Positions 33,640 through 44,294 of a stretch of DNA of 64,000 nucleotides are shown piece by piece. The notes beneath the pieces were generated by a model. The model ran no database searches, was not told the origin of the DNA, and saw nothing but the letters and a program-made list of their open reading frames with translations. A program made the position numbers and the translations under genes. How positions within the stretch are numbered: position 1 is the first letter of the stretch; each line of letters starts with the position of its first letter. This DNA comes from Zarea fungicola (lineage: Eukaryota > Ascomycota > Sordariomycetes > Hypocreales > Cordycipitaceae). The stretch lies in assembly GCA_900169235.1 (NCBI GenBank), contig FWCC01000122.1, positions 124,001-188,000 on the forward strand, written 5' to 3'.

Positions 33640-34395
33640 ATCGGCTTTTTCTGGGATAGCCGTAGAATGCAGGTCTCCATCTGGCATTCTCGTGCTGCTA
33701 TTCATGACTGTATATTGAGACATACTCATTGCTCGCCGACCGGTCCGTTCCGGCCGACATCCATGCCGAGCTGCATTTTTTTGCCTTTCTTGCGTTGGTT
33801 TTGATTTTGATTCTGTTCATTTGTGCAATGAATCATGGCGTTGGTTAGGTTTCGGTATTCAATGTTTTAATTTGAAAGAATGAATGATGGGGATGGATGA
33901 GAAAAAGAAATGCCTTGAGGCCACAGAGTATATCACATGAAAACGTCAAAGCTGGGTGGTTCGCTGATTCTTATTGTTGCTTGCTTTCTCTCTCACATAC
34001 TTTTGCGTTTTGGATTTGGATCGACATGGATACGACTTGACGATTTTTAGAGAATGGGAGCGAAAATGGATGCCAATGGGCAAGCTTCAAAACTGGCATC
34101 TTGTAACTAATGTTGATGAGTTTTCCCTCTATATATATATAAACACAAGGAGGATGACGGATTTCGTCAACTCCAACCCCGATTCTGACCGTATACGATA
34201 TTTCATTTTATCAGCACTGCACGATATTGGTTGGTACACAAATCAGATAGTCGTTAGATAAGACGTTAGATTATTTTGTTCTGCTTTTAGTTTTTTATCT
34301 ATGTAGCCCATTTGCTACATGACATGATGCAAGTAACCCTTCGCCTCTCCTGTAAGACCCAGAAACGCAAAAGAAACAATCCGTGTCCGTAAAAT
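33640..34395. other. convergent intergenic region
   Basis: Between the 3' ends of the glycoprotein (+) and RPL9 (-) genes. It includes a short TA microsatellite at about 34130-34140. No gene is seen. Confidence 0.5.
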
Positions 34396-35406
34396 TTACT
34401 CCTCAACAACGTTGCCCTTCTCGGAAACGTACAGACCGTCCAGGAACTAGAAACGAGGTTAGCAAATATCCATGTTGGCAAGTTGGGCTGTCAAGAGAAT
34501 CCCCCGATGGCTAAAAAGCCACTAGAAACTGAACCAGTATAATAATGTCGTACCTTTCGGATATCCTTGTTGCGGACCTTGCAGATCTGCTGAATGTCGG
34601 CAGCACTTTGCGATACGTTCTCGAGCGAGTTGCCGGACAGAACGAGCTCATCCTTTTGCGAGGCCGAGATGGCGACATTGACGCCCTCGGCCATGACTAC
34701 GCGGCGGACAATCTTCTCGCCAATGAAGTTGCGGATCTCAACCTCCCACAGGCCAGTCTCCTTGTTCTCGTCGACGTTGACGTTGATGGGGAAATGTGCG
34801 TAGACGTAGCGCATCTTGTATTTAAACCCCTTCGTTACGCCAATGACCATGTTGGAGATGATGGACTTGACGGTGCGCAGAGTGGCGACATTCTTGCGGT
34901 TGCCGTGGTGGATCTCAATGGAGATGACGTTCTTGGAGGGGTGGCCGAAGTTGACGGCGACGTGACCGAGATCCTTGACGAGCTTGCCGCGGGGACCCTC
35001 GACGGTGACGATACGGGTCTTGATGGCGACCTTGACTATAAGGCGCGACAAATGTCAGTACATGGTTTCCTATTCCAGCTTGTATCCCGATAGTAGGTGT
35101 GGCGAGGGCCGTACGACGAGGACGAGTAGAAATCTGAGATGTTGTTATTTCGTAGCCATTCTGATATTTTCGCAAATTTCCTTTACAATTCGCACAGTTT
35201 TGTTCAAGCAAGATCTTCGGGTAGATTGATATCTGTAGTAAATCATCGTAGTCGGCGCAGGGTCGGATTACATCTCAAATTTCTTCTCGGTCCATCGTTG
35301 TCCTCGCCTCCTCCGCATTCGGGTAGCCAGGAATAAAATCTTGACAATTCGTTCACGTACCACCCTGGGGAATCTCCAGAAGCTCTTGGGAATGGATGTA
35401 CTTCAT
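34396..35406 (-). CDS. RPL9: 60S ribosomal protein L9 (uL6)
   Basis: Three exons on the minus strand: 35406-35361 (15 codons), 35035-34554, 34446-34396, product 192 aa. Introns are 325 and 107 bp. Exon 1 gives MKYIHSQELLEIPQG, the conserved uL6 N-terminus, and exon 3 the conserved FLDGLYVSEKG end. In between are VKVAIKTRIVTVEGPRG, NVISIEIHHGNRKNVATLRT, VTKGFKYKMRYVYAHFPIN and NSLENVSQSAADIQQICKVRNKDIRK. The protein sits near the base of the L7/L12 stalk of the large cytosolic subunit. A small first exon followed by a long first intron is common in fungal ribosomal-protein genes. I looked for a box C/D snoRNA in the long intron and found no convincing C/D box pair. The gene is divergent from VPS26. 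Confidence 0.96.
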
Positions 35407-36220
35407 CCTGCCGGTATTTGATGTGGTGATTTGGCGTGAGGTTGAGGGTATCTAGGGACTGGGCGGCGGGACACACAACGAAATCTTTAGCGAACTCGTT
35501 GTGGGTAGAAAAGTTCTAGGGCTCGGTGCACGTGAGGGCAAAAGTTGTGGTGCCGACCTTTTCCCGGGTGAACTATCAGCCCCACCACTTCTACGTTGTA
35601 GAACAAAAGATGGGTTGGGCTTCTTTTGTGGAAAGTTTGCACGTGATTTCTGGCCCGAGGAACTGTATCTGGGGCGTAATGAGTGAGTTTCTGATGAGAG
35701 AGGGCTGGCTTTGCCAATGGAGACCTGAAATGAAAGAGAATCAGGAATTGTTAAAAACAACTAGGCTGAAGACCTCGGGCGGGTTTATATGCGACGGGAT
35801 CCATCACGTCAATATCTTTGTATAAATGCAATAGTAGAGAATGTGTCTAATCTATAAAGTTGGCATAATTTAGAAGCACCTTTTTCTTTGGATAAATCCA
35901 GACAATTTTTCCGTCGCCAGCTTTGTAACTAATACTTAAGGATTCACGCAGGTTGAATCAGACTTCATACTGTAACTACTACCTCCTACCTTAGTACTGG
36001 TATGGTAGTACTCTACCACTGAGCCAGTGCTGCCAACGATACGTCAGCTCTACAACGGCCCCACTGCTGCTGTAGCCGCAGCTTCCAGTGAACGACATCG
36101 TCTTCCAACCTCCCGCCTCTCCGAGCTCCTTACGCCGCCCGTCAAGAGTGACAACATCTCACAGAACAAGTGCAAATTCATACAGCCTCCACGGGCGCGC
36201 GCGGTGACCGAATTATCACA
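35407..36220. promoter_or_regulatory. divergent promoter region, RPL9 and VPS26
   Basis: 814 bp between two outward-reading genes. Apart from the tRNA-like sequence at 35950-36026 it contains no supportable gene. The 99-codon frame at 35526-35825 has no recognised feature. Confidence 0.5.
35950..36026 (-). other. tRNA-like remnant with A-box and weak B-box
   Basis: Read on the minus strand, 36026-36016 is TGGCTCAGTGG, a perfect match to the tRNA/Pol III A-box, followed by TAGAG as in a D-arm. About 57 bases further, 35959-35950 reads GATTCAACCT, a partial B-box (consensus GGTTCGANTCC). The expected acceptor-stem complement and a regular 7-base anticodon loop are absent, so it is not an intact tRNA. 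It could be a degraded tRNA or the tRNA-derived head of a SINE, or chance. Confidence 0.35.
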
Positions 36221-37348
36221 ATGTCGTACTTTTTCTCAACACCCGTTGACATTGACGTCGTCCTAGAGGCCGCCGACGACCGGTCTATGGTTGACGTCAA
36301 GCTCGACAAGAACCGTCGCGAAAAGGCGCCGCTGTACATGGACGGCGAGTCCGTCAAGGGCGCTGTGACAGTCCGACCCAAGGATGGCAAGCGGCTCGAG
36401 CACACCGGCATCAAAGTGCAATTCATTGGCACGATAGGTACGACATTTCTGCAGCATCCCCTACTCGACGAGGACTTGCGCGGCGCAAAAGCCATCACTA
36501 CCAAGTTAATCTCCTCTCTTACTAACAAACCATTGGTGTAGAAATGTTCTTTGACCGCGGAAATCACTATGAGTTCCTGTCCCTCAACCAGGAGCTCGCC
36601 GCTCCTGGCGAGCTGCAGCACCCGCAAACATTCGATTTCAACTTCAAAAACGTGGAGAAGCAGTACGAGTCGTACAACGGCATCAATGTCAAGCTGCGCT
36701 ACTTTGTTCGCGTCACCGTCTCCCGCCGCATGGCCGACGTTATCCGTGAAAAGGATATTTGGGTCTACAGCTACCGCATCCCGCCCGAGATCAACAGCAG
36801 TATCAAGATGGACGTGGGCATCGAGGACTGCCTCCACATTGAGTTTGAGTACAGCAAGAGCAAGTACCATCTCAAAGACGTCATTGTCGGTCGCATCTAC
36901 TTCTTGCTCGTCCGCCTCAAGATTAAGCACATGGAGCTGTCTATTATCCGCCGCGAGACGACGGGCGCGGCGCCCAACCAGTACAATGAGAGCGAGACGC
37001 TCGTCCGGTTCGAGATTATGGACGGCTCGCCCTCACGCGGCGAGACGATTCCCATCCGATTGTTCCTCGGCGGGTTTGACCTGACGCCTACGTTCCGTGA
37101 TGTCAACAAGAAGTTCTCTACAAGGTACTACCTTAGCCTAGTACTTATTGACGAAGGTAAGCAGATTAACTATCTCCTCATGCCCTCGTGAATTAATGCT
37201 AAACTGAGACGCAGACGCTCGCCGGTATTTCAAGCAGTCAGAAATCATTCTGTACCGCCAGGCTCCTGATCAACAAATTGAAAATCAGAATAGCCATGCC
37301 CTCGCGGCCCCTCCACCGGAAAACCTGGCTGGTGTTACCGAGGCGTAA
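36221..37348 (+). CDS. VPS26: retromer subunit Vps26
   Basis: Three exons: 36221-36437, 36542-37156, 37215-37348 (introns 104 and 58 bp), product 321 aa. The start MSYFFSTPVDIDV, the splice-restored GTIEMFFDRGNHYEFLSL, ELAAPGELQ, the YNGINVKLRYFVRVTV stretch and DVIVGRIYFLLVRLKIKHMEL are diagnostic of the arrestin-fold Vps26 family. So are ETIPIRLFL and DARRYFKQSEIILYR. It forms the cargo-selective retromer trimer with Vps35 and Vps29 on endosomes and returns receptors to the trans-Golgi. The C-terminal 25 residues are Pro/Ala/Asn-rich, as is usual in fungal orthologues. The gene is convergent with NUP120, with 430 bp between them. Confidence 0.97.
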
Positions 37349-37777
37349 TAATGGGACTCTGGTTTATACCACATGTAATTTTCTGTCGAATAGCCATTTT
37401 TTCACTTCTTTTCAAACTTCTCTGCTTTTTAGCATATGTACTGGCGTTTTTGGGGTTCTGGACACAGGGACTGCCTTGGCAACAAAAAAAAAAGGGGGTC
37501 CATTTGGACCTATACATCCCTAGATAACACTTTTCTAAAAAAGAAAAAAAAAGAAAATTTCTGCATATTTAAGTAGAAGACGAAACGAAACATTAAACAA
37601 TATCACTACAGTGTTGTTTCCAGTGCACAGCAATCAATGTCAGTTATCCAGCGTTGAGACGCAACTGTCAAACAGAAAGAAAACCGGATTGTTAATCTGC
37701 AGAATACCAAAGCAAAGTCCCATTATATTTTTTATCCGATTTGCGCAGTTCCTCCACTGACGGGTGGCTGTTTTCTC
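37349..37777. other. convergent intergenic region
   Basis: Holds the 3' ends of VPS26 and NUP120. It is A-rich on the plus strand near 37480-37560; nothing else is seen. Confidence 0.5.
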
Positions 37778-40700
37778 TCATGCAAGGTCCATAACGTCAT
37801 CCATTTCGAAGCCAAACTGATTGCTCTGAATGGCTGCAATCCTGTCCAGCTCATCCTGGTACTGCTTGCGCACATCCGCCAGTGACACGACGGTGCGCTT
37901 CTGCGGCAGTCCACTGATCTCATCGGTGGGGCCGACGATGCCCTCATCAAACACCCACGCCTGCTTTGGGTCCACGCAGCTGAGCGCGTTGATGAGGAGC
38001 AGGTACTGCCTCGTGACCGGGGTGTCAAGCACGTCGTCACCAGTGATCCTGTCGCCCTCGCCGGCTAGCTTGAGCTTCTGGATGCGGTCAAGGAGCACCC
38101 ACGCTGCGCCGCGCAGGTTCTGGCGCTTCATGCGCCACGCATACAGGACCTGGTGGTAGTGCGCGCCGTGCACGACGTCCACGGTGTTGTGACAGCGCTT
38201 GGCCAAGAAGGCGTCGACCTCCTGCTGCATGCCGGGGAAGGGTAGTGCGACGAGCTCGCTGTTATGGCACGTCTCACACATCTTGTCGACAAGGAGGCGC
38301 AAGCTGGACGAACGTAGCGCGTCATCTTTGACAGAGAGAAGGCTGGTGTGGGCGAGCTCAAACTGGCAGGTGGTGAGCGAGGCGCTGAACTGGCGCATGA
38401 GCATCTCCATCTTGACGAGGCCGCTATCCGGCTGCGAAGAGGTAAATTGCATGGCGAGGCGCGCAAATTCGATAACATAAGAGTGAGCCTTTTGCGCGTC
38501 GTAGAGCGCCACAATATGGGAGTAGTATCGGGGAAGGCCACTGTTGAGCAGAACCCATTCTGTTTCATCCAGGAGGCCACTACTGTGACGATCCGGTTCA
38601 ACGTTCTGAGTGCCTGGTGCTGTTAGTTTGTGTAGCACGGGTCTGGTTTCCGAAACTTACTCATCCCAACAGATGCTCTTCTAAAGCAAATCGCCGCATT
38701 GCCATGGTCCTTCAAAGCCAGGTAGACACGGCCCTGAACGTACACCGAAAAGGGATCGTCCTGGCAGAATGGAGCAAGGGCACTGGCCAGATCAGCCCTT
38801 TCCCTTTTAACAAGCGAGCATTGGATCAGAGCCGGGGACACTTCAATATCGCTATCAGAGGCACATAGTGAGGCCGCAACTTCGGTGATGCTCTTGCTGA
38901 GCAACTCGTTTTTGTTTCCGAACCCGAGAAGATGGCCAACATTGGCTTCCAGCGCCGTGATTGTCTGGGTGTCTTCCCCACTCTTTCTTGGCACGATGGT
39001 CTTCTCAGGTTTGAACAGTGGTACTGAGAGCTCTGTTTGAGACAGAGTTCTGAGGAACTCTAGCCGGCGCAGGGCGGCGATCAAGGAGCGGAATACAGAT
39101 CCAACATCCACGCGATGGTGAAGGGCGTCCTCTTCACTGTCAAACTCAAACTCCATGTGAACAAGAAGGATAAGCTGACTAAAGCACACATTCCACTGCA
39201 TTGCCAAGCAGTCTTGCGTGGCAGCCATGAGCAGCTTTCGACCAAACTCCGTTACAGGGTCGTTGAGCTTTCGATTTTTCATGCTTGTCGGAAGATTAAA
39301 CAATGCCAATACCTCGTTGTAGAGCTCGTCCGTCACCAAGTTAAAATTTTGGCCCAGAACTTCCACGATTTGCGTACAGTCCTCGTCCGTGATGCCTCTC
39401 CAGAATCCAGCCTTGTCTGAAAAGTACTGAATCCGCTCCAAGTCTGTCTTCTGCGACGGCTCAAACAATTCTGGCCGCAGAGCAGCGTTGCAGAGCTGCA
39501 AGTAGCTATCCGAGAAGCCATCAACAAATGAGAGAGCCGAGCTGATAATGGCTGTTTCTTGTTGTCTGTTTTGCTCGGGGGCATTGAGGTTGTGATAGAT
39601 GCGCTCTAAGTCGCTGCACTCTCTGATGACCGAAACAAGATCAGCGCAGACAACCCAGGCCATTTCAGATTCAGGATCAAACGCAAGACTGATTGCTTCG
39701 CCACGCTGTTTATCGAGCTCAATCAGAAGTCTGTAGAAGCGGCGCCATTGGCTTTCGCTTGATGATCTGAACTGCTCGTAATCCATCGCACCAGACGCGC
39801 CTCTTTCCAAGGATGCCGCGGCACCCAGCACTGTGCAGATGGATTCGGCCAGTCCGCGTCCCTTGCTGCTTTCTCTGGATTTACCGAGGCCGCGCTCATA
39901 TATAGATAGAGCTGCCTCGAGTGTTGCTTTGGTAAACTTTCCAGGCTTGAGAATTAGCTGCAGCCACTTTTCGGTGACATCCTGCGGGTGCCAAGGTCCA
40001 GAGGTTTCGGCAGTCAGCAGTCCAGTTTCGGAATAGACACCTTCCCAGCCTCGTTGCCAAACATGAGACATGTTGGCCCTGTCCAAGTCTAGACGCTGTA
40101 CTCGGTAGGTCATGTTGTTCTTCCACAGCGTCCACAGGGTAATACTACCGTCCTCGGGGGAAGTGAGCACAAAGTCGGCCAGGGTCCAGATGTCTGAGGA
40201 TGAAGGCGTCTCGGGAATAAGTGTCAGTTTAGGGAAGAGATCTTCAAAGGCAATCGTGTGTGGCCCCTTGGCGACGACCTTCCAAAACTTAAACTCCCCC
40301 GGTCCGATTGGCGAGTATGTGGCGCATATTCTCTGTCCCTGGCTGCGCCCGACAAGCTGTACCAGGTTTGCTTGGGAAGGGTCCAGTGTCCACTTTCCAA
40401 TCTCCTGCGGCGATCGATTGGTACCGAGCAAGTCACCGGTGAATAGAATCTGGCCATCGCGTATGTTCCATACGCGTATGCAGTGGTCCAGGCAAACAGT
40501 TATGGCAAACAGGCAGCCCTGCAGGCCCAGATCGGTTACCTGTACCGCAGTGGCAGCACTATATTCCATATTGGTTCTGCCATATCGGATGGTATGGTTG
40601 CCCTGAAACGGGAGCAGGCTGCGTAGGTTTTGCTTCCATCCCTGCACATTGAAAAACGTTTCCTTCCAAACACCGCCTACATCTTGTCAGCCGATTTGAA

Positions 40701-41364
40701 CTGTTTTATTTTCTCCCAATAATAACGACGTACCATCTTCCGCTTGGTTCCGGTCCAGGCGAATCAAGCCACCGTCATTGACCGTCACAAGCAGCGTGTT
40801 GGCCGTCACAGCAACCATGCGATGCGGATACTTGAAACCCAGCCCAGCCGGGGCCTGCACCTTGGCAAGGTCAGACAGGCCCGCGTCAACGGCAGTTCTT
40901 TTTCGAAAGAGATCCGGTCGCAGCGTAAATGTGTACAGGTGTGACGAAGTGTCGAGCACAAAGAGGCAGAGTGCGTCGTGCTCCTGCGGATCTGAAATGG
41001 CCACGCAGCCAGGCTGAATTGGCACCGTGAAGTGAAAGTTCAAAACGAGCGACGCATCAGCCGCCCTGCTGTGGCCACAGATGTCGACAGCGCGAACGCT
41101 CAGTAGGTAGCCATCCCCCAAGACGCGCCAGAGAAAGTTTCTTGGCGTATCGTGCCACTGGCGGTGGTATATCGAGGCTGCTGTCGCGAGGTTCTTCCGT
41201 CGAAAAGTTGTCTCATCCTCAGAAGAGCCATCAGTTTTGTGGCTATTACGTGAGCTGCCGCCAGAAAGTGATGGCACTCGGATCGTGACAATCGATGCCA
41301 GGGCGGGAGGCTCGAGGTTCAAGCGGGTCTCTTTATAGAGATACTGCGTGTCGCCCGAATCCAT
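37778..41364 (-). CDS. NUP120: nucleoporin Nup120 (Nup160 family)
   Basis: Three exons on the minus strand: 41364-40734, 40676-38661, 38619-37778, product 1162 aa. The start is the first in-frame ATG and gives MDSGDTQYLYKETRLNLEPP, close to the conserved N-terminus of fungal Nup160/Nup120. The N-terminal half is a beta-propeller with segments such as NFLWRVLGDGYLLSVRAVD, DALCLFVLD, FAITVCLDHCIRVWNI and WTLADFVLTSPEDGSITLW; the rest is alpha-solenoid. It is a scaffold member of the Y-complex of the nuclear pore. Intron 1 is 57 bp. Intron 2 as drawn is only 41 bp (GTAAGT donor, CTAACAG acceptor), with the branch-like CTAAC abutting the acceptor. An alternative using donor GTTTCG and acceptor CACAG near 38587 also keeps frame. 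Its sequence there is therefore provisional by about ten residues. Confidence 0.88.
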
Positions 41365-41846
41365 CTCGCCTCCTGTTGCTCTAGGATAACATGCGTCGTA
41401 ATTACCTGGAATCAGTGTCGAGGGGTGCGAATCGACGGTTCGCGGTGCGCGGTGCAATGCGTTGTCAATGCAGTTAGGCAACTATTTTTTGGCGGCTCTG
41501 TGGAGTTGCTTTGGGGCAAAATCAACTTTGCGGTGATGCGCTACGTTGATTTGCTGTGGAGCTTCCTACAGCTCTGTCAAGGTACCTGCAGTTGTCTGCG
41601 TGCCCCATTCAAGCATTGAAAAGGTGGTACCTTACCGCAGGCTACGATTAAAATAATAAACCGGCTATTCCACGTTGCGATCTATATTTTCTTTAAAAAG
41701 ATATTAATTAATGCCGAAAAAAAATCTTAAAAAACCTCTAATCATGTATTCTACGTAAGTCGTCGATCCGAAGTCATAGCAAAAGAATAAAGCCTCAAAA
41801 AAAAAAAGTAAATGCCAGAAACTTATGCATAGGCATTAGATAGCGA
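41365..41846. other. intergenic, NUP120 promoter and RAD51 3' region
   Basis: Tandem minus-strand space, AT-rich from 41640 to 41830. No separate feature is seen. Confidence 0.5.
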
Positions 41847-43013
41847 TTATTCCTTTTCCATATCTTTAGGGGCTGGGTCGCCGATACCGTCCTCGCCAAT
41901 TGCAAACAGAGTATCGCTCTCGGGCAGACACGGGCTGTCGTAAATCTTGGCAATACGCGTCTCTCCGCGGCCCTTTTTCAGACTAATTCTCGTAGTACTG
42001 GCATGTGCGATGATGTTACCACCAATTGGTTTCTTGGGATCGGGGTTAAACATGGCACTGGGGCCCCCATCGACCTGTGCGACGACCTGGTTCGTAATAA
42101 CGACAGCAACGCCAAACTCATCGGCAAGACGCTGCAGGGTGCGCATAAACTTGGCAAGATGAGTCTGACGATTGGATAGCTCGCCACGGCCGCAAAAGTC
42201 TGTGCGGTAGAGAGCTGTTGCGCTATCAATAATAAGGAGAGAGAATCGGGTTTCGCACATCATGGCTGCGGCCTGGTTGAGCAGCTGCAGCTGGTGATCC
42301 GAGTTGTACGCGCGTGCGTATGCAACATTATCGAGAACTTCTTCGCCGGAGAGGCCGAAGCGGTTGGCTGTGGACAGTAGACGGACTGGGCGGAATGTGC
42401 CTTCAGTATCGATATAGAGACACTTGCCTTCGCCTCCGCCCATGTCAAACGGAAGTTGGCAAGTTACGGCCAGAGTATGGCATATCTGACTCTTTCCGGT
42501 ACGGAATTCACCAAATAGTTCAGTAATGGAGCCAGTTTCAATGCCACCCGCGAGCAGTGTATCAAGATTTTTGGAGCCGGTTGTGATTGAGATGAGCTCG
42601 CTTCGTCGCTGATGCATTTCCGTCGCAGTGGTGAAGCCCATGGGGACAAGCTTGGAGGCTAGGCAGTCTCAGTGTTAGCGTTAGCTTCGGGGAGCGATTC
42701 TTGGGCTAGAATACCTTCGCTTAGAATTTTGGTAGCCTTTTGTTCTGATATGCCTTTAATCTGTTCAAGCATACGGCGCGGGGTGTATGCCACTGCCTCG
42801 ACCGTGTTGAAGCCGCCGTCGATGACCAGTTGAATATCTCGTTTTGTCAATCCAGCAATGCCCTGGTTTCTCCCAGCGTTAGTCGCCCTGAACTGCCATG
42901 GCCAAAACGACTGTCGTTCGACAAACCTCAAGTGCACTGAGCGGCGTTGGGGCACCAGGGCCACCCATGCCGCTCTCCTCTCCAATTTGGGGTTCGTCAT
43001 ATTCCTCAGCCAT
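41847..43013 (-). CDS. RAD51: RAD51 recombinase
   Basis: Three exons on the minus strand: 43013-42927, 42862-42715, 42658-41847 (introns 64 and 56 bp), product 348 aa. After a short acidic N-terminus comes the helix-hairpin-helix domain ([26 protein letters not shown] to [10 protein letters not shown], aa 30-78). The ATPase core has Walker A GEFRTGKS (aa 128-135), [14 protein letters not shown], Walker B SLLIID (about aa 218-223), [14 protein letters not shown] and the C-terminal [24 protein letters not shown]. This is the eukaryotic strand-exchange protein of homologous recombination and meiosis, not a paralogue. The two splices join GIAG and SKLVPMGF without gap. An ACGCGT box lies 108 bp upstream. 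Confidence 0.97.
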
Positions 43014-43577
43014 TCTGTATGGCACTTTATAATTAATATGGTTACTCAATGCGCAAAATTTTGAGCGTGAATCGACAAATGGTGGTGCTTTTGAGTTAAT
43101 CAGCACGTTGTTGTGGGAGAACGCGTTGGAGCGCGACCTGGCAGGCAGCCATACTAACGGGAAAACGCCAGGTCACGTGCAGAGTAATCAACCCCTTCCA
43201 GGCTTCCAGGGGCAAACTGGCGCGGGAGATATCTGTAGTCGAAAATTAACTGAAGAAGTATACTGGGTAGGCTATTCTTCTATTAGGAGCAAACTTACTA
43301 GAAGCATGATGTTGTGTTGGATACATCGTATAAATCCCACATTACCGGCTTCATTATCCCGCTTACACCCGCTAGTTTACTGTCATCACAAGTTCAAAGA
43401 ATTAAAGGAACCTTTCTTTGGTCAAAAGTCATTATTTATATATTGGTTTCTATGGCTACTCTACAGGCAAATTATAAGAGTGTCAGGTACAAAGTTCCAA
43501 CGCCAAGTAATGCAACACTACTATGCTCAAGTCATGAGCCAACCAGCCACTACAATCGAATGCGTTTATAGGACGGA
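43014..43577. other. intergenic, RAD51 promoter and HSP30 3' region
   Basis: Tandem minus-strand space. It contains the MluI-type box listed separately; the ORF at 43108-43581 has no domain and starts without context, so it is not called. Confidence 0.5.
43121..43126. promoter_or_regulatory. MluI cell-cycle box (ACGCGT) upstream of RAD51
   Basis: A palindromic ACGCGT lies 108 bp before the RAD51 start. This is the MCB element bound by MBF (Mbp1-Swi6) in yeasts, and yeast RAD51 is a known G1/S-expressed gene with such boxes. A single hexamer can occur by chance; position and gene identity make it plausible. Confidence 0.45.
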
Positions 43578-44294
43578 TTAGTTGATGGAGATGCGGATAG
43601 TCTCGTGCTTCTTAGCCTTGGGCACAGTGATGCTCAAGATGCCATCCTGGAAGCTGGCCTTGACGGTATCCTGGTCGACGCGGGCCGGGAAGCTAAAGGA
43701 ACGTGCAAACTGACCGATGCTGCGCTCGCTGAGCCAGTATTTAGATGTATCAGCTGATGCAGTAGGATTGGCGATGGTGGCAGTTTCGGTCTCGGGAGTT
43801 GCGGGAGCAGTGTTGGAGGCTTCGCTCACAACTTCAAAGCCATTTTCTTCCTGGATGCTGGCGTCGTCTTCGTCTGCAACGGTAGCCTGGTGCGAATTGC
43901 TTGAGGCAGATTCATCAGCAGGAGTCTGCTGCTGCTGAGTGACCTCTTCTGAAGCAGGAGTGCCATATGGAGAAGTGCCAGCGGTGTAGGTCCTGTCGAC
44001 CTTGCCGCAAACAACAAGGGTCTGCGGCTCCGTGAACTCGATGCTCACGTCGCTCTTGTTCAGGCCAGGTAGCTCACCATGGAGCTCATATGTTTCAGCC
44101 GTCTCACGAACATCAAACCTGGGCTTCCAGTGAGAGACTGCGGGTTTGCGGTAGTACTGCTGCTTCTTGCATTGCGCGTTGGAAGCACGGCCGCAATGGC
44201 GCGAGGAAGACGATTCAAAGTCGTCAAGAAGACGGAAGAGAGGCACAAGGGAAGCCTCGGTGTTGTAGATGGTGCGAGGGAAGAAGGCGGCCAT
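43578..44294 (-). CDS. hsp30: small heat-shock protein, Hsp20/alpha-crystallin family (Hsp30 type)
   Basis: A single exon encodes 238 aa from ATG 44294, chosen for its context (AAAATGG) and the Hsp30-like start MAAFFPRT. An in-frame ATG at 44351 would add 19 residues but has a poor context. The N-terminal arm has PLFRLLDDFE. The alpha-crystallin domain starts at HWKPRFDVRETAETYELHGELPGLNKSD (about aa 55-82), is interrupted by a roughly 80-residue Ser/Thr/Glu/Ala-rich insertion (about aa 104-184), and resumes at RSIGQFARSFSFPARVDQDTVKASFQDGIL, ending in ISIN. It is an ATP-independent holdase in the cytosol. The same loop insertion is known in several fungal Hsp30 proteins. Heat-shock-element-like words and a TATA box upstream suggest stress induction. 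Confidence 0.93.
   Translation of the reverse strand: MAAFFPRTIYNTEASLVPLFRLLDDFESSSSRHCGRASNAQCKKQQYYRKPAVSHWKPRFDVRETAETYELHGELPGLNKSDVSIEFTEPQTLVVCGKVDRTYTAGTSPYGTPASEEVTQQQQTPADESASSNSHQATVADEDDASIQEENGFEVVSEASNTAPATPETETATIANPTASADTSKYWLSERSIGQFARSFSFPARVDQDTVKASFQDGILSITVPKAKKHETIRISIN

Noticed and set aside
35036..35360. Possible snoRNA in the long first intron of RPL9
   Set aside because: Scanned for box C (RTGATGA) and box D (CTGA) near a terminal stem; only partial, badly spaced matches (CGATGAT, a lone CTGA) were found.
43108..43581. 157-codon plus-strand frame between RAD51 and HSP30
   Set aside because: No domain, no ATG context, and it overlaps both the RAD51 promoter and the HSP30 end.
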